64,000 nucleotides of DNA from Streptomyces griseorubiginosus (GCF_001514195.1 NZ_KQ948736.1:314895-378894), one strand, 5' to 3'; positions 17,769-27,342 are shown, counted from the first letter of the stretch. Made by a program: numbers and translations. Notes: generated from the letters alone by a model not told the origin.

Positions 17769-18704
17769 ATGGGGGCAGGGCACGACCACGGGCACACGCA
17801 CGCCCCGGCCGGCGGTACGGCGACCGCGGCGTACGTGGGCAGACTGCGGGTGGCCCTGTCGATCACGCTCACCGTCATGGTGATCGAGATCGTCGGTGGC
17901 ATCGCCGCGGACTCCCTCGCCCTGGTCGCGGACGCGGCCCACATGGCGACGGACGCGCTGGGTCTCGGCATGGCCCTGCTCGCGATCCACTTCGCCAACC
18001 GCCCGGCGACCGGCAACCGCACCTTCGGGTACGCCCGCGCCGAGATCCTGGCCGCGCTCGCGAACTGTCTGCTGCTGCTCGGGGTCGGCGGCTACCTCCT
18101 GTACGAGGCGATCGAGCGGTTCGTCACGCCGGCCGACACCAGGGGCGGGCTGGCCCTCGTGTTCGGCGCGATCGGTCTGGTCGCGAACATGATCTCGCTG
18201 ACCCTGCTCATGCGCGGCCAGAAGGAGAGCCTGAACGTGCGGGGCGCGTTCCTCGAGGTCGCCGCGGACGCGCTGGGCTCGCTCGCGGTGCTGATCGCGT
18301 CGACGGTGATCCTCACCACGGGATGGCAGGCCGCCGACCCGATCGCCTCTCTCCTCATCGGCCTGATGATCGTGCCGCGCACCCTCAAGCTGCTGCGCGA
18401 GACCCTGGACGTGCTGCTGGAGGCGGCGCCCAAGGACGTCGACATGGCCGAGGTACGGACCCACATCCTGGCCCTGGACGGGGTGGAGGACGTCCACGAT
18501 CTGCACGCCTGGACGATCACCTCCGGTATGCCGGTGCTCTCCGCCCACGTTGTGGTGAGCTCCGAGGTGCTCAACGCGATCGGCCACGAGAAGATGCTGC
18601 ACGAACTCCAGGGCTGTCTCGGCGACCACTTCGACGTGGAGCACTGCACCTTCCAGCTGGAGCCGGGCGGCCACGCGGAGCACGAGGCGCACTTGTGCCA
18701 CTGA
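17769..18704 (+). CDS. Cation diffusion facilitator (zinc/divalent metal efflux)
   Basis: A 311-residue CDF protein. The N-terminus is histidine rich (GHDHGHTH). Six membrane segments follow, with metal-site motifs DSLALVADAAHMATDALG (HxxxD) in helix 2 and VAADALGS in helix 5. The C-terminal cytoplasmic domain (about residues 205-300) has the metal-sensing DLHAW and ends in a His-rich tail. It exchanges protons for Zn2+ or related ions across the membrane. The ATG at 17769 has AGGAGG 9 nt upstream; an in-frame start at 17712 would be a worse choice. The stop codon sits inside the first unit of the array at 18695. Confidence 0.93.
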   Translation: MGAGHDHGHTHAPAGGTATAAYVGRLRVALSITLTVMVIEIVGGIAADSLALVADAAHMATDALGLGMALLAIHFANRPATGNRTFGYARAEILAALANCLLLLGVGGYLLYEAIERFVTPADTRGGLALVFGAIGLVANMISLTLLMRGQKESLNVRGAFLEVAADALGSLAVLIASTVILTTGWQAADPIASLLIGLMIVPRTLKLLRETLDVLLEAAPKDVDMAEVRTHILALDGVEDVHDLHAWTITSGMPVLSAHVVVSSEVLNAIGHEKMLHELQGCLGDHFDVEHCTFQLEPGGHAEHEAHLCH

Positions 18705-18797
18705 CGCACGGGTGTCGTCCGTGCCACTGGCACACCGGTGTCATCCGTGCCACTGACACGCGGCGTCACCTCTGCCACTGACACACGTGTACGGTGC
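18695..18797. repeat. Array of 26-27 bp units that copy the CDF gene's stop
   Basis: Three full units (18695, 18721, 18747) and a partial fourth (from 18774) each start with GTGCCACTGA-like sequence, which is the end of the CDF gene itself (Cys-His-stop), followed by a variable CACGGGTGTC part. The rest of the gap to idi (18798-18968) has no recognised feature. Confidence 0.8.
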
Positions 18798-18968
18798 ATG
18801 AAACGCCTGTTCTGGCGGAACGCAGCGATCCGGTGCACCTTTGCGTCCTCCACCCCACAGCCCCGCCCCGGGCGGTTCCCGGCCCGCCGCGCCGGGCACG
18901 ATCAACTGCCGGGTGTGCCGGATCGGTGCGGCACACTTGGGGCGCGAAGACCGATGTGAAGGATGGGT

Positions 18969-19562
18969 ATGCCGACCACACCTGCGACCACGACGCACAC
19001 TCCGTCGAACGGCGCCGCGAACGCGATCCTGCTGGAACTGGTCGACGAGCACGGTGTGACGATCGGCACCGCGGAGAAGCTCGCCGCCCACCAACCGCCG
19101 GGGCAGCTGCACCGCGCCTTCTCGGTGTTCCTCTTCGACGAGCGCGGCCGGCTGCTGCTCCAGCAGCGGGCGCTCGGCAAGTACCACTCCCCCGGCGTGT
19201 GGTCCAACACCTGCTGCGGCCACCCCTACCCCGGCGAGGCGCCCTTCGCGGCGGCTGCCCGGCGGACGTACGAGGAGCTGGGAGTCTCCCCCTCGCTGCT
19301 CGCCGAGGCGGGCACGGTCCGCTACAACCACCCGGACCCGGACTCGGGCCTGGTCGAGCAGGAGTACAACCATCTCTTCGTCGGGCTGGTGCAGTCGTCG
19401 CTCGACCCGGACGCCGAGGAGGTCGGCGCGACCGCCTTCGTGACCCCGGCCGAGCTGGCGGAGCGGCACGCGAAGGACACCTTCTCCTCGTGGTTCATGA
19501 CGGTCCTCGACGCGGCCCGGCCCGCGGTGCGGGAGCTGACGGGCCCGTCGGCCGGCTGGTGA
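18969..19562 (+). CDS. idi: Isopentenyl-diphosphate delta-isomerase, type I
   Basis: A 197-residue Nudix-fold isomerase that interconverts IPP and DMAPP. The catalytic cysteine is in WSNTCCGHP (C83). The Nudix-like RRTYEELG helix and the acidic SGLVEQEYNHLF segment that supplies the metal-binding glutamates are present. The ATG at 18969 is preferred because GAAGGA lies 5 nt upstream; an ATG at 18963 is just 6 nt earlier. Being close to the hopanoid operon, it probably balances the IPP/DMAPP pool for prenyl chain growth. Confidence 0.95.
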   Translation: MPTTPATTTHTPSNGAANAILLELVDEHGVTIGTAEKLAAHQPPGQLHRAFSVFLFDERGRLLLQQRALGKYHSPGVWSNTCCGHPYPGEAPFAAAARRTYEELGVSPSLLAEAGTVRYNHPDPDSGLVEQEYNHLFVGLVQSSLDPDAEEVGATAFVTPAELAERHAKDTFSSWFMTVLDAARPAVRELTGPSAGW

Positions 19563-19592
19563 CAGCCCGCTGGAACCGTTGGTGAACGTCCC

Positions 19593-20285
19593 CTAGGACA
19601 CCGGCGCGGTCGTGAGCGGCAGGGCGGCCCAGATCACCTTGCCGCCGCCGGCCGTGTGCTCGACGTCGCAGGCGCCGCCCGCCTCCCGGGTGATCTCGCG
19701 CACCAGCAGCAGGCCGCGGCCCCCGGTCTCGCTGTGGGCGGCCTCCAGGGCGGTCGGCCGGTAGGGGTGGTTGTCCTCGACGGACACCCGCACCCACTCG
19801 GCGCCCACGGCCACCTCCACGGCGAGCATCGGTGAGAGCAGCGCCGCGTGCCGGACGGCGTTCGTGACGAGCTCGGACACGATCAGCAGGAGGCCCTGGA
19901 CGAGATCCTGGGAGACGGGTACACCCTGTCGGTACAGCAGGTCCCGCACGGCGTGCCGCGCCTGCGGGACGGAGGCGTCGACGGCGGGGGCGGTGAACCG
20001 CCACACGCCCTCGTACGGCAGCGGATCCGGCGGAGCCGGTGCGAAGAGGTCGGGTCCGACGGGTTCGGGTCCGGCAGGTTCCGGTATGACAGGTTCCGGT
20101 CCGAGTGGGGCTGATACGAGAGGGGCCGGTCCCGCGCCGTCCGGTCCGTGGGGATCCGGTGCGAAGGGGTCCGGTCCGTGGTCCGCTTCTCTGCCGGCGT
20201 CTGAGCTGTCCGTTGGACGAGGGCCGGACCCACGCCCATCGTCGTCCATTCTTCGGTCGCCACCCTTGCGCTCGATTGTCACCAC
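19593..20285 (-). CDS. HATPase_c (RsbW-like) protein with Pro/Gly-rich N-terminal repeats
   Basis: A 230-residue protein. The C-terminal half is a GHKL ATPase fold: N-box SELVTNAVRHA, G1 VEDNHPYRP, G2 GGRGLLLVREI. Streptomyces encodes many such anti-sigma-factor-like kinases; the partner is not visible here. Residues 40-85 are low complexity, built from GPEP/GPDP-like units, and the DNA is a run of GGTCCGGT-like repeats. The start is uncertain: GTG at 20285 or ATG at 20249. The 20286-20375 gap holds no gene. Confidence 0.75.
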   Translation of the reverse strand: MVTIERKGGDRRMDDDGRGSGPRPTDSSDAGREADHGPDPFAPDPHGPDGAGPAPLVSAPLGPEPVIPEPAGPEPVGPDLFAPAPPDPLPYEGVWRFTAPAVDASVPQARHAVRDLLYRQGVPVSQDLVQGLLLIVSELVTNAVRHAALLSPMLAVEVAVGAEWVRVSVEDNHPYRPTALEAAHSETGGRGLLLVREITREAGGACDVEHTAGGGKVIWAALPLTTAPVS

Positions 20286-20375
20286 ACGTCGAGTGTTGGC
20301 AGGGCGTCACTCCGGCCCGCCGCGCTGAACAGAAGTCAGCACATATCGAGTGCCTACGACCGTTTCCGCGCGGAA

Positions 20376-20981
20376 CTACTCGGATTCTGTCGGCGCGGTT
20401 GGCGTTTCCTGTCGCTCGGCGACCATTCCGACGATCTTGCGGCCCCCGAACCCGGTGGCGACGAGACCGAGCCCGTCGAAGAGCAGGGCGAGCGAGAAGA
20501 AGCAGCCGATCACGTACTTGCTGCTGCTCGGCCAGGAGGCCAGCACCAGGATGCCGAGCAGCAGCCCGAAGGCGCCCTGCACGAGCGTCCAGCCGAACTG
20601 CGGTCCGCGCACCACCAGGCTGCCGACCAGCCGGAACACCCCTCCGGTCAGGAACAGCAGCGCGGCGAACATGGTCAGGGCCGCGGCCGCCGCCTCCGGA
20701 CGGGCGATGACGACGACGCCGGCCGCGATGTTCAGGGCGGCGACGACCACGCCGAGCCAGAAGAAGCCGGAGTCGCGGGCCTGGACCGCGTGCAGCAGCC
20801 CGACCACACCGCCGACCAGCAGGAGCCAGCCGAACAGGAACATGGAGGTGAGCGTGGCCACCCCGGTGTAGACGAGCCCGACCAGCCCCGCGAGCACCAG
20901 GATCACGCCCAGTGCCGCCACCCGTCCGAACTCACGGCTCAGCCGGGCCGGTTCGGTCCTGTCCACCCTCTTCACTGCCAT
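20376..20981 (-). CDS. HdeD/DUF308-type membrane protein
   Basis: A 201-residue integral membrane protein with about six hydrophobic segments in three pairs, characteristic of the HdeD (DUF308) family. Some members are associated with acid stress; the role here is unknown. The ATG at 20981 has GAGGAGG upstream. A charged N-terminus (KRVDRTEPARLSREFGRV) precedes the first span and the tail is hydrophilic. The gene is divergent from the crotonase gene at 21051. Confidence 0.83.
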   Translation of the reverse strand: MAVKRVDRTEPARLSREFGRVAALGVILVLAGLVGLVYTGVATLTSMFLFGWLLLVGGVVGLLHAVQARDSGFFWLGVVVAALNIAAGVVVIARPEAAAAALTMFAALLFLTGGVFRLVGSLVVRGPQFGWTLVQGAFGLLLGILVLASWPSSSKYVIGCFFSLALLFDGLGLVATGFGGRKIVGMVAERQETPTAPTESE

Positions 20982-21050
20982 CCGGGGCCTCCTCGCGCTG
21001 CGGCCCCCGGCTTGATCGTACGGTCGGGGGGTACGGCTAGCATCCGAGAT

Positions 21051-21809
21051 ATGGAGTACCCGGAGCCGCAGCTGCTGCACACCGTCACCGACGCGGTGGC
21101 CACCGTCGTGGTCCGTCATCCGGCCAAGCGCAACGCCATGACGGCCGCGATGTGGCGGGCGCTGCCGCCACTGCTCGACACCCTGGCCGCCGATCCGGGG
21201 GTGCGGGCGCTCGTGCTGACCGGGGAGGGCGGGACGTTCTGCGCGGGCGCCGACATCTCCACCCTGCGTGAGGGGCCCGAGGAGGCGCAGGGACTCGCGG
21301 TGCGGGCCGAGGAGGCACTGGCGGCCTTTCCCAAGCCGACGCTCGCGGCGATCCGGGGGCACTGCGTGGGCGGCGGGGCACAGTTGGCGGCGGCGTGCGA
21401 TCTGCGCTTCGCGGAGGAGGGCGCGCTGTTCGGGGTGACACCGGCGAAGCTCGGGATCGTGTACACGGCCTCCTCGACCCGGCGGCTGGTCTCGCTGGTC
21501 GGTCCGGCGACGGCCAAGTACCTTTTGTTCTCGGGCGAGTTGATCGACGCGGAGCGGGCGCTGCGCACCGGTCTCGTCGACGAGGTGCTGCCGGAGGGCG
21601 AACTCGCCAAGCGTGTCGGGGAGTTCACCCGGATCCTGGCCTCCCGGTCGCAGCTGACCCAGGCCGCGGCGAAGGAGTTCGCGAGCGGGCGCACGGACCG
21701 GGACGCGCACTGGGCCGAACAGGCGCGGGGCAGCGGCGACACCGCGGAGGGCGTCGCCGCGTTCCTGGAGCGCAGGGCGCCGCGCTTCACCTGGACTACG
21801 TCAGGATGA
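21051..21809 (+). CDS. Enoyl-CoA hydratase/isomerase (crotonase family)
   Basis: A 252-residue crotonase-fold protein. The oxyanion-hole segments FCAGADISTL and GHCVGGGAQLAAACDLRFA are intact. It acts on CoA thioesters, but substrate cannot be assigned; the C-terminal half lacks an obvious fused domain. The ATG at 21051 is the gene's natural start (MEYPEPQLLHTV). The end overlaps the convergent DJ-1-like gene by 14 bp, so transcription may interfere between the two. Confidence 0.88.
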   Translation: MEYPEPQLLHTVTDAVATVVVRHPAKRNAMTAAMWRALPPLLDTLAADPGVRALVLTGEGGTFCAGADISTLREGPEEAQGLAVRAEEALAAFPKPTLAAIRGHCVGGGAQLAAACDLRFAEEGALFGVTPAKLGIVYTASSTRRLVSLVGPATAKYLLFSGELIDAERALRTGLVDEVLPEGELAKRVGEFTRILASRSQLTQAAAKEFASGRTDRDAHWAEQARGSGDTAEGVAAFLERRAPRFTWTTSG

Positions 21810-22431
21810 AGCGGCTCTTGGCGCGGAACTCCTCGACGAGGTGCGCGGGGGCCTTCAGCGGTGAGCCCGCGTCGTAGGGCGGCTGCGGGTCGTACTCGGT
21901 CAACAGCTGTACGGCCTGGGCGTGTTCGTCACCGGCGATCCGGCCGAGCAGGGCCAGCCCCATGTCGATCCCGGAGGAGACGCCGGCGGCGGTGACGTAC
22001 TTGCCGTCGAACACGACCCGCTCCCCGGTGGGCTCGACGCCGAACCGCTCCAGGTACTCCAGGGCCAGCCAGTGGGAGGTCGCCCGGCGGCCTTCGAGCA
22101 GCCCGGCGGCGGCCAGCAGGAGGGAGCCGGTGCACACCGAGGTGGTCCAGGTGCTGGTGGCGTCCGCGGTGCGCAGCCAGTCGAGCAGCGCCGTGTTCTC
22201 CATCTGCGGGGTCTGTCCGGGGCCGCCCGGCACGATCACGATGTCGGGGCTCGGCACCTCTTCGAGCGTCCTGTCCGCGGTGATGGCGAGGACCCCGGTG
22301 TCGGTGCGCACCGGGCCGGTCCGCTCGGCGACGAAGACGGTCTCCGCGTCGGGGAGGCGGCCGAGGGTCTCGTACGGCCCCACGGCGTCCAGGGCGGTGA
22401 AGCGGTCGAAGAGGACGACGGCGATCTGCAT
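21796..22431 (-). CDS. DJ-1/PfpI-family protein
   Basis: A 211-residue single-domain DJ-1/PfpI protein. The nucleophile elbow with the reactive cysteine is TSVCTGSLLLAAAGLL, and the upstream acidic residue lies in VVLFDRFTALD. The family includes glyoxalases, isocyanide hydratases and chaperone-like proteins; the pattern WTTSVCTGS is most like isonitrile hydratase. It lies 11 nt after the AraC gene and is probably co-transcribed. The start ATG at 22431 has GAAAGG upstream. Confidence 0.82.
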   Translation of the reverse strand: MQIAVVLFDRFTALDAVGPYETLGRLPDAETVFVAERTGPVRTDTGVLAITADRTLEEVPSPDIVIVPGGPGQTPQMENTALLDWLRTADATSTWTTSVCTGSLLLAAAGLLEGRRATSHWLALEYLERFGVEPTGERVVFDGKYVTAAGVSSGIDMGLALLGRIAGDEHAQAVQLLTEYDPQPPYDAGSPLKAPAHLVEEFRAKSRFILT

Positions 22432-22442
22432 GGCGAGGCCTT

Positions 22443-23396
22443 TCACTGGGCCGGGTGGAAGCGGCGGCGGTACTCGGACGGGGCCGTGCCGAGGGCTCTG
22501 ACGAAGGCGCGGCGCATGCCCTCGGGGGTGCCGTAGCCGCTGGCGCGGGAGATCTCCTCGACGCCGTCGGAGGTGTCCTCCAGCAGGCGGCGGGCGTGTT
22601 CGAGCCGGACCCGGTCGACGTAGCGGCCGGGGGTCATGCCGGTCTCGGTCTGGAAGGCGCGGGCGAAGTGGCGGGGCGAGAGGCGGGCCCGGACGGCGAG
22701 GCTCTCGACGCTCAGGTCGGCGTCCGGGTGCTCGGTGATCCACTGCTGGACCTCGCGCAACGGTTCGCGCTGCGCGGTCTGCGCGGCGAGCTGGGCGCTG
22801 AACTGGGCCTGGTTGCCGGGTCTGCGCAGGAAGACGACGAGGTGGCGGGCGATGGTGAGGGCCGCGTCACGGCCGAGGTCCTCCTCGACCAGGGCGAGGG
22901 CGAGGTCGATGCCCGAGGTGACACCGGCGGATGTCGAGACGTGCCCGTCGCGCACGTAGATGGGATCGGGGTCCACCTCCACGGCCGGGTGGTCATGGGC
23001 GAGCTTGTCGCAGTACGCCCAGTGGGTGGTGACCCGGCGGCCGTCCAGCAGCCCCGCCTCCGCCAGCCGGATCGCGCCGGTGCACACCGAGACCAGGCGC
23101 TCGGCGCGCGGCCCGTGCTCCCGCAGCCAGTCGGCGAGGCGCGCGTCGGGGCGCCGGGTGCCCTGGCCGCCGGGCACGACGAGGGTGTGCGGGGTGTCGG
23201 CCCCCGCGAGCGCTTCGTCCGGTACGACGGTCAGGCCGCTGGAGGTGCGCACGGCGGCGCCGTCCAGCGAGGCCGTGCGGATGCGGTAGCTGCCCGGGGT
23301 GTGCTGCTCGGCGCCGGCGAAGACCTCCAGGGGGCCGGTGACGTCGAGGCTCTGCACCCCGTCGAAGAGGACGAAGAGAACGGTTCGCTGGGCCAT
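22443..23396 (-). CDS. GlxA-type AraC-family regulator with DJ-1-like sensor domain
   Basis: A 317-residue regulator. Residues 1-190 are a DJ-1/PfpI-like domain (VLFDGVQSLDVTGPLEVF; VSVCTGAIRLAEAGLL). The C-terminal 110 residues are an AraC double helix-turn-helix (LSPRHFARAFQTETGMTPG). It probably controls the adjacent DJ-1-like gene, which it precedes by 11 nt on the same strand. Two consecutive genes therefore carry related DJ-1 domains. The ATG at 23396 gives the normal family start. Confidence 0.88.
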   Translation of the reverse strand: MAQRTVLFVLFDGVQSLDVTGPLEVFAGAEQHTPGSYRIRTASLDGAAVRTSSGLTVVPDEALAGADTPHTLVVPGGQGTRRPDARLADWLREHGPRAERLVSVCTGAIRLAEAGLLDGRRVTTHWAYCDKLAHDHPAVEVDPDPIYVRDGHVSTSAGVTSGIDLALALVEEDLGRDAALTIARHLVVFLRRPGNQAQFSAQLAAQTAQREPLREVQQWITEHPDADLSVESLAVRARLSPRHFARAFQTETGMTPGRYVDRVRLEHARRLLEDTSDGVEEISRASGYGTPEGMRRAFVRALGTAPSEYRRRFHPAQ

Positions 23397-23509
23397 GCCC
23401 CTGATTCTTGGGGCGGTCGGTGACGGCTGCAATGACGAGTTCCCCACCTTTCCTGCCATGCACCGCTCCCCCGACGAGTGGATACCAAGCGGTCGGTAAC
23501 CTGCGGGGC

Positions 23510-24379
23510 ATGACTACTGCCGCCCTGGAACCCCGTGCCGGTCGCCGCTGTCACAACGCGCTCAACTCGCTGCACGCCACGCACTACTTCTCCCCCGACC
23601 TGGGAAAGGAGCTGGCCTCGGTCGGCGTCACCCATCCGAGGGCCGTGAACTTCGCGGTGCGGGCCGCCGCGCTGGGACCGGTCGGCGCGGGGGCGGTGAC
23701 GGCGGCGTTCTACAACTACAAGCACGACCTGGTCGCCGAGCACGTGCCCGCGGTGTGGCGGACCGCCGGGCCGGAGCAGGTCCTGGCCGCACGCGCGCGT
23801 GCCGTCGACACGACGCTGCGCCGCCTGCTGGGCGAGGAGGTCCTGGCCTGCGACGAGATGGCCGAGGCCGCGCGGCTCGCGCTGCACGCCGCCGAGGGCT
23901 GTTCGCGGGCCGCCCGCCCGCTGTACTCCGCCCACGCCGACCTGCCGGTGCCCGAGGAGCCGCACCTGGCGTTCTGGCACGCGGCGACGCTGCTGCGCGA
24001 GCACCGGGGGGACGGGCATCTCGCCGCCCTGATGTCCGCAGAACTCGACGGGCTGGAGGCGCTGGTGACCCACACCGCGACAGGTCGGGGCATGACACCG
24101 TCCTGGGTGTTCACCACGCGCGGCTGGAGCCGGGCGGAATGGGACGCGGCCGTCGGGCAGCTCCAGGAGCGCGAGCTCCTCGACGCCGACGGCGAGCTGA
24201 CGGAACGCGGGGCCGCCCTGCGCGAGGAGATCGAGGCGGAGACGGACCGGCTGGACCTGGCCCCGTACGAGCACCTCGGCGCCGAAGGCGTGCGGCGGCT
24301 GACGGAGCTGGCGGGCGGGTTCGCCCGGACGGCGGTGGCCGCGGGCGCGTACCCGGCGGACCTGATCGGCAAGCGCTGA
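23510..24379 (+). CDS. SCO6745-like protein of unknown function
   Basis: A 289-residue protein of a family common in actinomycetes (often named SCO6745 or SalK-like). It opens with LNSLHATHYFSPDLGKELASVGV and contains conserved YNYKHDLV and GWSRAEWDAA segments. The latter resembles a winged-helix-like region near residues 205-260. No catalytic motif or membrane span is visible and the function is not known. The ATG at 23510 is divergent from the AraC gene. A large GC repeat array follows it. Confidence 0.7.
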   Translation: MTTAALEPRAGRRCHNALNSLHATHYFSPDLGKELASVGVTHPRAVNFAVRAAALGPVGAGAVTAAFYNYKHDLVAEHVPAVWRTAGPEQVLAARARAVDTTLRRLLGEEVLACDEMAEAARLALHAAEGCSRAARPLYSAHADLPVPEEPHLAFWHAATLLREHRGDGHLAALMSAELDGLEALVTHTATGRGMTPSWVFTTRGWSRAEWDAAVGQLQERELLDADGELTERGAALREEIEAETDRLDLAPYEHLGAEGVRRLTELAGGFARTAVAAGAYPADLIGKR

Positions 24380-24380
24380 A

Positions 24381-24655
24381 CCTGCGGACTCCCGGGGGGG
24401 CTGACGGGCGCCCGGGTCTGCGGGCTTGCGGGCTCCCGGGCATGCGAGCTCCCGGGCTTGGAGGCTTGCAGGCTCCCGAGTTTGCGGGCTCCCGGGCTCC
24501 CAAACTCCGGCACTCCCGGACCCCCGCTTCCCGACTTCCCGGCTTCCCGGCATCCCCGGCTTCCCGGCATCCCCGGCTTCCCCGCTTCCCCGCGTCCCCG
24601 CTTCCCGGCCTCCCCGGCATCCCCGCATCCCCGCATCCCCGCATCCCCGCGACGA
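24381..24655. repeat. Composite low-complexity tandem array after the SCO6745-like gene
   Basis: The first half has units of about 17 bp built on GGGCTTGCGGGCTCCC. The second half has about 9-bp units alternating CTTCCCGG and CATCCCCG (24530-24655). Both strands are open for long frames simply because stop codons are excluded by composition; none looks real. The array fills most of the gap to the small LPFR gene. Confidence 0.8.
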
Positions 24656-24729
24656 AGATTGCCCGCGCGTCTGTGAGGTACCCGTTCTTCTCCCGGTCGT
24701 GGTGGCCGGGAGAGGAAAGGGGAATGCAC

Positions 24730-24861
24730 ATGTTCCGCGCGATCGCAGACGTACTGCGCCAGATCGGTGGCGCCATCGCCACCGTCGTGACGCTGCCCTT
24801 CCGGGCGCTGGCCCGGCTCTTCGGCGGTGCGTCCGGCTCGACGAGGAGCCGCAGGGCCTGA
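24730..24861 (+). CDS. LPFR-motif small protein
   Basis: A 43-residue protein that begins MFRAIADVLRQIGGAIATV and contains TLPFRALARLFGG, then a short basic tail. It matches a widespread Streptomyces family of unknown role, named after its LPFR motif. The whole chain could form an amphipathic helix, so membrane association is plausible. I chose the ATG at 24730 for spacing to AAAGGGG; the ATG at 24724 would add two residues. Confidence 0.72.
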   Translation: MFRAIADVLRQIGGAIATVVTLPFRALARLFGGASGSTRSRRA

Positions 24862-24956
24862 CGACCGCGGCCGGGACGACCGCGCCCTGATCCCCGACTG
24901 TCGGTGCCGCCTGCCACAATTGCCGCGCAACCTCAGTGAGAAGGCGGTACGGGATC

Positions 24957-27329
24957 GTGACGACACCCGGGTCCAGCGGGTCCACCCACCTCGGATCCAT
25001 CGAAGGCAGGATCGCCGAGGAACTCGGCGTACGGGAGCGGCAGGTCAAGGCGGCCGTGGAACTGCTCGACGGCGGTTCCACGGTTCCCTTCATCGCCCGC
25101 TACCGCAAGGAAGCGACCGAGATGCTCGACGACGCGCAGCTGCGCACGCTCGAGGAGCGGCTGCGCTATCTGCGGGAGCTGGAGGAGCGACGGACCGCGA
25201 TCCTCGACTCGGTGCGCGAGCAGGGCAAGCTCACCGGCGAACTGGAGGCGCAGATCCGGGGCGCGGAGACCAAGGCGCGCCTCGAGGACATCTACCTCCC
25301 GTTCAAGCCGAAGCGGCGCACCAAGGCGCAGATCGCGCGCGAGGCCGGGCTCGAACCGCTCGCGGAGGGCCTGCTCGGTGACCCGACGGTCGACCCGCTC
25401 GCCGCTGCCGCCGCGTTCGTCGACGCCGACAAGGGCGTCGCCGACCCGCAGGCCGCGCTGGACGGCGCCCGCGCGATCCTCACGGAGCGCTTCTCCGAGG
25501 ACGCCGACCTGATCGGTGAACTGCGCGAGCGCATGTGGGTGCGCGGGCGCCTGGTCGCGAAGGTGAAGGACGGCAAGGAGGAGGCGGGCGCCAAGTTCGC
25601 CGACTACTTCGACTTCTCCGAGCCCTTCAAGGAGCTCCCCTCGCACCGCGTCCTGGCGATGCTGCGCGGCGAGAAGGAGGACATCCTCGACCTCGTCCTG
25701 GAGCCCGAGGAGCCCACGGACGGCCCTTCGTCGTACGAGGGGGTCGTCGCCCACCGGTTCGGCATCGCCGACCGTGGCCGTGCCGCTGACAAGTGGCTGA
25801 AGGACACCGTCCGTTGGGCCTGGCGGACCCGCATCCTCGTGCACCTCGGCATCGATCTGCGGCTGCGGCTGCGGACGGCCGCCGAGGACGAGGCGGTCGA
25901 CGTGTTCGCGAAGAACCTCCGCGACCTGCTGCTCGCCGCCCCGGCCGGCACGCGCGCGACGCTCGGCCTCGACCCGGGCTTCCGTACCGGCGTGAAGGTC
26001 GCCGTGGTCGACGCCACCGGCAAGGTCGTGGCCACCGACGTCATCCACCCGCACGTCCCGGCCAACCGGTGGGACGAGGCGATCGCCAAGCTGGCCCGGC
26101 TGGCCAAGGAGCACGCGGTCGAGCTGATCGCGATCGGCAACGGCACGGCGTCCCGCGAGACCGACAAGCTCGCCGGTGAACTCATCACCAAACACCCGGA
26201 GCTGAAGCTCACCAAGGTGATGGTGTCCGAGGCCGGCGCGTCGGTGTACTCGGCCTCCGCGTTCGCCTCGCAGGAGCTGCCGGACATGGACGTGTCGTTG
26301 CGCGGCGCGGTCTCCATCGCGCGCCGGCTCCAGGACCCGCTCGCGGAGCTGGTGAAGATCGACCCGAAGTCGATCGGCGTGGGCCAGTACCAGCACGACC
26401 TGTCCGAGGTGAAGCTGTCGCGCTCGCTGGACGCGGTCGTGGAGGACTGTGTGAACGGCGTCGGGGTCGACGTCAACACCGCGTCCGCTCCCCTGCTGGC
26501 CCGGGTCTCCGGGATCACCTCCGGGCTCGCCGAGAACATCGTGGCGCACCGGGACACCAACGGCCCGTTCACCTCCCGCACCGAGCTGAAGAAGGTGGCC
26601 CGGCTGGGCCCCAAGGCGTACGAGCAGTGCGCGGGGTTCCTGCGGATCCGGGGCGGCTCCGACCCGCTGGACTCCTCCAGCGTGCATCCCGAGGCGTATC
26701 CGGTGGTGCGCAGGATGGTGAAGACCGCGGGGCAGGAGGTCGCGTCCCTCATCGGGAACACCGGCGTGCTGCGGTCGCTCAGGCCGCAGGATTTCGTGGA
26801 CGAGACGTTCGGCCTGCCGACCGTGACCGACATCCTCAAGGAGCTGGAGAAGCCGGGGCGTGACCCCCGTCCCGCCTTCAAGACGGCGACCTTCAAGGAG
26901 GGCGTCGAGAAGATCTCCGACCTGGTGGCCGGGATGGTGCTGGAGGGCGTCGTGACCAACGTGGCGGCCTTCGGGGCGTTCATCGACGTCGGTGTCCACC
27001 AGGACGGCCTGGCGCATGTCTCGGCGCTGTCGAAGACGTTCGTGAAGGATCCCCGGGACGTCGTGAAGCCGGGTGACATCGTCAAGGTGAAGGTGCTGGA
27101 GGTCGACATCCCGCGCAAGCGGATCTCGTTGACGCTGCGGCTCGACGACGAGGCGGCGGCGAAGCCCTCCGGTGGGGAGCGCCGTCAGCAGCGGGGCGGG
27201 CGGCCGCCCCAGCAGCGGCAGCAGCAACCGCGCCAGCAGCAGCGGTCGGCGCCGGCTCCGGCCAACAGCGCGATGGCCGATGCCCTGCGCCGGGCCGGGA
27301 TCGTCGATCCGAAGAACGGCCGCCGCTGA
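24957..27329 (+). CDS. Tex-family RNA-binding transcription accessory protein
   Basis: A 790-residue Tex protein. The N-terminal helical region carries [19 protein letters not shown], a hallmark. A YqgF/RuvX-like nuclease-fold domain is at about 330-450 ([30 protein letters not shown]). Helix-hairpin-helix segments ([14 protein letters not shown]) come next, then a C-terminal S1 domain ([25 protein letters not shown]). Tex binds nucleic acid and influences transcription and translation. The C-terminus is a Gln/Arg-rich tail. The GTG at 24957 is preferred over the GTG at 24936 because AAGGCGG is better spaced. A terminator follows 13 nt after the stop. Confidence 0.94.
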   Translation: MTTPGSSGSTHLGSIEGRIAEELGVRERQVKAAVELLDGGSTVPFIARYRKEATEMLDDAQLRTLEERLRYLRELEERRTAILDSVREQGKLTGELEAQIRGAETKARLEDIYLPFKPKRRTKAQIAREAGLEPLAEGLLGDPTVDPLAAAAAFVDADKGVADPQAALDGARAILTERFSEDADLIGELRERMWVRGRLVAKVKDGKEEAGAKFADYFDFSEPFKELPSHRVLAMLRGEKEDILDLVLEPEEPTDGPSSYEGVVAHRFGIADRGRAADKWLKDTVRWAWRTRILVHLGIDLRLRLRTAAEDEAVDVFAKNLRDLLLAAPAGTRATLGLDPGFRTGVKVAVVDATGKVVATDVIHPHVPANRWDEAIAKLARLAKEHAVELIAIGNGTASRETDKLAGELITKHPELKLTKVMVSEAGASVYSASAFASQELPDMDVSLRGAVSIARRLQDPLAELVKIDPKSIGVGQYQHDLSEVKLSRSLDAVVEDCVNGVGVDVNTASAPLLARVSGITSGLAENIVAHRDTNGPFTSRTELKKVARLGPKAYEQCAGFLRIRGGSDPLDSSSVHPEAYPVVRRMVKTAGQEVASLIGNTGVLRSLRPQDFVDETFGLPTVTDILKELEKPGRDPRPAFKTATFKEGVEKISDLVAGMVLEGVVTNVAAFGAFIDVGVHQDGLAHVSALSKTFVKDPRDVVKPGDIVKVKVLEVDIPRKRISLTLRLDDEAAAKPSGGERRQQRGGRPPQQRQQQPRQQQRSAPAPANSAMADALRRAGIVDPKNGRR

Positions 27330-27342
27330 CCCGACCCGGCAT

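Noticed and set aside
21796..21809. 14-bp overlap of convergent crotonase and DJ-1-like genes as a toxin/antisense arrangement
   Set aside because: Short convergent overlaps are common in compact genomes; no further evidence.
24426..24890. Apparent proteins rich in Pro/Ser/Arg/Gly in the 24381-24655 array
   Set aside because: Frames are open only because the repeat lacks stop codons.
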